DNA of 43,342 bases. Origin: JBBUX01 sp037445775. Lineage in GTDB: Bacteria > Actinomycetota > Coriobacteriia > Anaerosomatales > PHET01. This document shows, piece by piece, positions 41,612 to 43,342 of the stretch. Positions within the stretch are counted from its first letter, which is position 1, and each line of letters opens with the position of its first letter. The notes beneath the pieces are model-generated. The model was not told the DNA's origin, did not search any database, and saw only the letters and a list, made by a program, of their open reading frames with translations. Where the stretch lies: contig JBBIJX010000011.1 in assembly GCA_037445775.1 (NCBI GenBank), forward strand, positions 1 through 43,342. The letters are read 5' to 3'. The position numbers and the translations under genes are program-made.

Positions 41612-42286
41612 TCAGCCCCTAGAGCCTGTCGCCTCGTAGCCGGCCACCGGGTTTCCCATCACCCGTACCTGGCCGTCACGAAGCTCGACATGAATCGCGT
41701 CGACATCTCTGGAGTCCATCTCGGAACTCATCCTGATGGTAGCACCGATCTTCGGCCCCTTCTTACCATCCGGATACACGACGAGACGCACGTCGCGCCC
41801 CAGCGGAATCGGACCGAGTCTCCCGAGATCGGATTTCGCTTTCGCGTTCGGCTTCCACGACACGTCTTGGGCGACGATCTCAACACCGCCCGGCGGGTTG
41901 GTGACCGTGTCGTTCCAGTACTTGATGATCACGTATCCGCGCTCGATCTGATCGGGCTTCTCCGTCGCTCCCGATCCTATCCCACTGCCGCCGGAGCCCT
42001 CTGTCATACTCGCCGAACCACTGCCCGACTCTGTGGTGCCAGAACCGGCACCCCTGGACGCAGGATTCCGCGTTGCCGTGGTATCGAGTGTCTTAGCCTC
42101 AGTTTCGGGCGCCGCGCGCGTCTGCTCATCGCTGCCACCGTTCGAGGTGTTACGAGGGGTTAGCGCAGCCTGCGGCGCCTCGGTGCGCCGCGCGCAGCCC
42201 GACGAAACCGTGAGCGCGAAGACGCTCAATATGAATGCGGCAAGCACGACAGATCGCGACAATCGTGTTGCGGCGATACTTATCAT
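41612..42286 (-). CDS. Lipoprotein of unknown function
   Basis: A 224-residue protein. ATG 42286 stands seven bases behind GGAGAGG. A type II signal ends in the lipobox VSSGC (Cys at about residue 31), so the mature protein is lipid-anchored outside the membrane. A Ser/Gly/Thr-rich linker (about 35-110) leads to a compact C-terminal domain of about 110 residues (GYVIIKYWNDTVTNPPGG, DVRLVVYPDGKKGPKIGATIRM, DAIHVELRDGQVRVMG) that looks beta-rich. I recognise no family for it. It precedes the NHL/Ig gene by 19 bases on the same strand, probably one transcript behind TGCTAAACT. Confidence 0.8.
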   Translation of the reverse strand: MISIAATRLSRSVVLAAFILSVFALTVSSGCARRTEAPQAALTPRNTSNGGSDEQTRAAPETEAKTLDTTATRNPASRGAGSGTTESGSGSASMTEGSGGSGIGSGATEKPDQIERGYVIIKYWNDTVTNPPGGVEIVAQDVSWKPNAKAKSDLGRLGPIPLGRDVRLVVYPDGKKGPKIGATIRMSSEMDSRDVDAIHVELRDGQVRVMGNPVAGYEATGSRG

Positions 42287-42319
42287 CCGAATCCTCTCCA
42301 AGCAGCAAGCGTACCGCTG

Positions 42320-42328
42320 AGTTTAGCA
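42320..42328 (-). promoter_or_regulatory. Extended -10 upstream of the lipoprotein gene
   Basis: Minus-strand TGCTAAACT (TGn plus TAAACT, 4 of 6), 34 bases before the ATG. Fifth member of the TGCTA group in this window. Confidence 0.42.
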
Positions 42329-42468
42329 CGCTTCAGAATCGCTAATCCTTGGAGGTTGTGTGAAGCAAGCGCCATGCCCCGGTGGGCGAGGACTTCAGGC
42401 TGGCTGCGGTGGGCATGTCTCAACTGAAAGCGGACGCCCCCTCATGCTCGCGTGCTACAAGCCCGGAC

Positions 42469-43342
42469 CTACGGCCACATGTTGACTGTGCTGGCGGAAC
42501 CCTCGAGGTGCGAGTTGTTATGAACGCAGTCGGTGACGCAGCTGCCGCCCGAGGTGAAGTCCGTCTCGGCGGCGGTCAGGAGATAGCCCCTCATCTCGTT
42601 GCGGGTGCCACCAGAGAACGGGGTCGCGTACGGCAGCGTGTCCGCACCGGTTCCCAGGGTGCGCTTCAGCAGGCGCGGCCGTTTCCAAGCGTGCGGGATG
42701 CGGATGTGGCAGTCCTGGCACAGGATCGCGGGCGTGAGGTTGTTGTGCTGGCCCCGGACATGGACACCGGTGGCCCAGCTCGCGTGGCAACGGCCGCAGA
42801 ACGAGCCCGAGAGGTCGGTCGCGTTGCCGGTCAACGGCGCCTCCGCCCAGTTCGGCCGCGGCGGCATCGTCTTCTGCGTCCCGTTCAGGAAGTACTTCAC
42901 GGAGGCGCCCTGCGGTCCTGCGGCCGTCGAGGAGAAGTGGCAGTCGCTGCACTTCATCGTCGACGTGTTCGTGAAGCCGAGGTTGTAGGTGTAGTTGAAG
43001 GTCAGATTCGCCGTGCGGTTGACGTTGGTCCCGTTGGAGCCGGTGATCGTCGTGCCCGAGCCGTACGGCTTGGGCCATGTCGTGCCCGGGACGCCGACGT
43101 TGTGCCCGCCGCCCCACGTCCAGTTCCGGAACTCGGTGGCCGGGTCGATGTTGCTCGTGGGTGTCGACACGAGGCTGCCTGCGGTCGTCACGCCGGAGCG
43201 GTGGGCGACGTAGGCGGCGAAGGTCACCGTGGTCGACGTGTCCCTGTGGCATGCGCTGCAGTTGCGGTCCTTGTTCGCGATCGCGGACGCTATGACACTC
43301 TGGGTGGCGAACCAGCTCACCGTGCCGCCCTTGTTGGTGTGG
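42469..43342 (-). CDS. Multiheme cytochrome c, C-terminal part (cut by window end)
   Basis: At least 291 residues. The frame stays open to the last base and reads HTNKGGT before the GTG at 43320, so the gene starts beyond the window. Four CXXCH motifs are spread widely: CSACH, CSDCH, CGRCH and CQDCH. A CX3C (CVTDC) without His lies near the end. Segments between are Thr/Asn/Gly-rich, for example NWTWGGGHNVGVPG, as in large secreted or surface cytochromes with CxxxxCH/CXXCH layouts. No C-terminal anchor is seen. The heme spacing differs greatly from the dense 34764-37509 pair, so it is a different type. It stands 183 bases before the lipoprotein gene on the same strand. Confidence 0.85.
   Translation of the reverse strand, partial: HTNKGGTVSWFATQSVIASAIANKDRNCSACHRDTSTTVTFAAYVAHRSGVTTAGSLVSTPTSNIDPATEFRNWTWGGGHNVGVPGTTWPKPYGSGTTITGSNGTNVNRTANLTFNYTYNLGFTNTSTMKCSDCHFSSTAAGPQGASVKYFLNGTQKTMPPRPNWAEAPLTGNATDLSGSFCGRCHASWATGVHVRGQHNNLTPAILCQDCHIRIPHAWKRPRLLKRTLGTGADTLPYATPFSGGTRNEMRGYLLTAAETDFTSGGSCVTDCVHNNSHLEGSASTVNMWP

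Overview
The window reads as chromosome from a high-GC, menaquinone-based, probably anaerobic bacterium. I infer an actinobacterium of the Coriobacteriia/OPB41 (Anaerosomatales) kind. The grounds are strong GC bias at third codon positions, many GTG/TTG starts, a complex I operon without NuoEFG, a two-subunit iron-sulfur fumarase, [NiFe]-hydrogenase maturation genes, and membrane-anchored multiheme cytochromes next to an outer-surface type protein. No 16S or other phylogenetic marker is present, so the placement is inference. I see no CRISPR array, prophage or intact insertion sequence. No gene-free stretch exceeds about 235 bases.

Layout. (1) 1-3542, plus strand: the end of a second complex I-type membrane arm in the order NuoM (cut by the window edge), NuoN, NuoM. 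(2) 3595-5381, minus: htrA protease then rlmH. (3) 5519-15028, minus: a full 11-gene complex I operon nuoA-B-C-D-H-I-J-K-L-M-N with tightly overlapping genes. (4) 15261-22148, minus: mdh, fumA, an MFS transporter, fumB, tmk, holB, yaaT and tRNA-Thr(CGT), probably one transcript, with a fumarase split by a transporter. (5) 22184-25583, minus: an archaeal-like type IA topoisomerase with a 16-bp repeat array just upstream, then a nitrilase-fold protein that seems to lack its catalytic Glu and Lys. (6) 25584-28315, minus: tatA, tatC, hypA, hypB and an HD-domain protein. (7) 28387-30459: two divergent STAS proteins, an anchored TPR protein and an unrecognised single-pass membrane protein. (8) 30606-34573, minus: a B12-binding/radical SAM protein, menG and an amidohydrolase that could be an aminodeoxyfutalosine or SAH deaminase. 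(9) 34764-43342, minus: a respiratory surface block with a 12-heme NapC/NrfH-like protein, a 15-heme membrane-anchored cytochrome, a 1292-residue secreted NHL-propeller/Ig-repeat protein, a lipoprotein and the C-terminal part of another multiheme cytochrome.

How it fits together. Malate dehydrogenase and fumarase interconvert oxaloacetate, malate and fumarate. Complex I without an NADH module would reduce menaquinone, finished by MenG, from a ferredoxin-like or unknown donor and pump ions. The NapC/NrfH-like cytochrome could take electrons from menaquinol and pass them to the 15-heme protein and beyond. Tat and Hyp functions fit an exported [NiFe] hydrogenase encoded elsewhere. The most interesting items are the cytochrome block, with its CX3CH sites and giant secreted neighbour, and the second membrane arm, whose NuoN carries Gln where the key TM5 Glu is expected.
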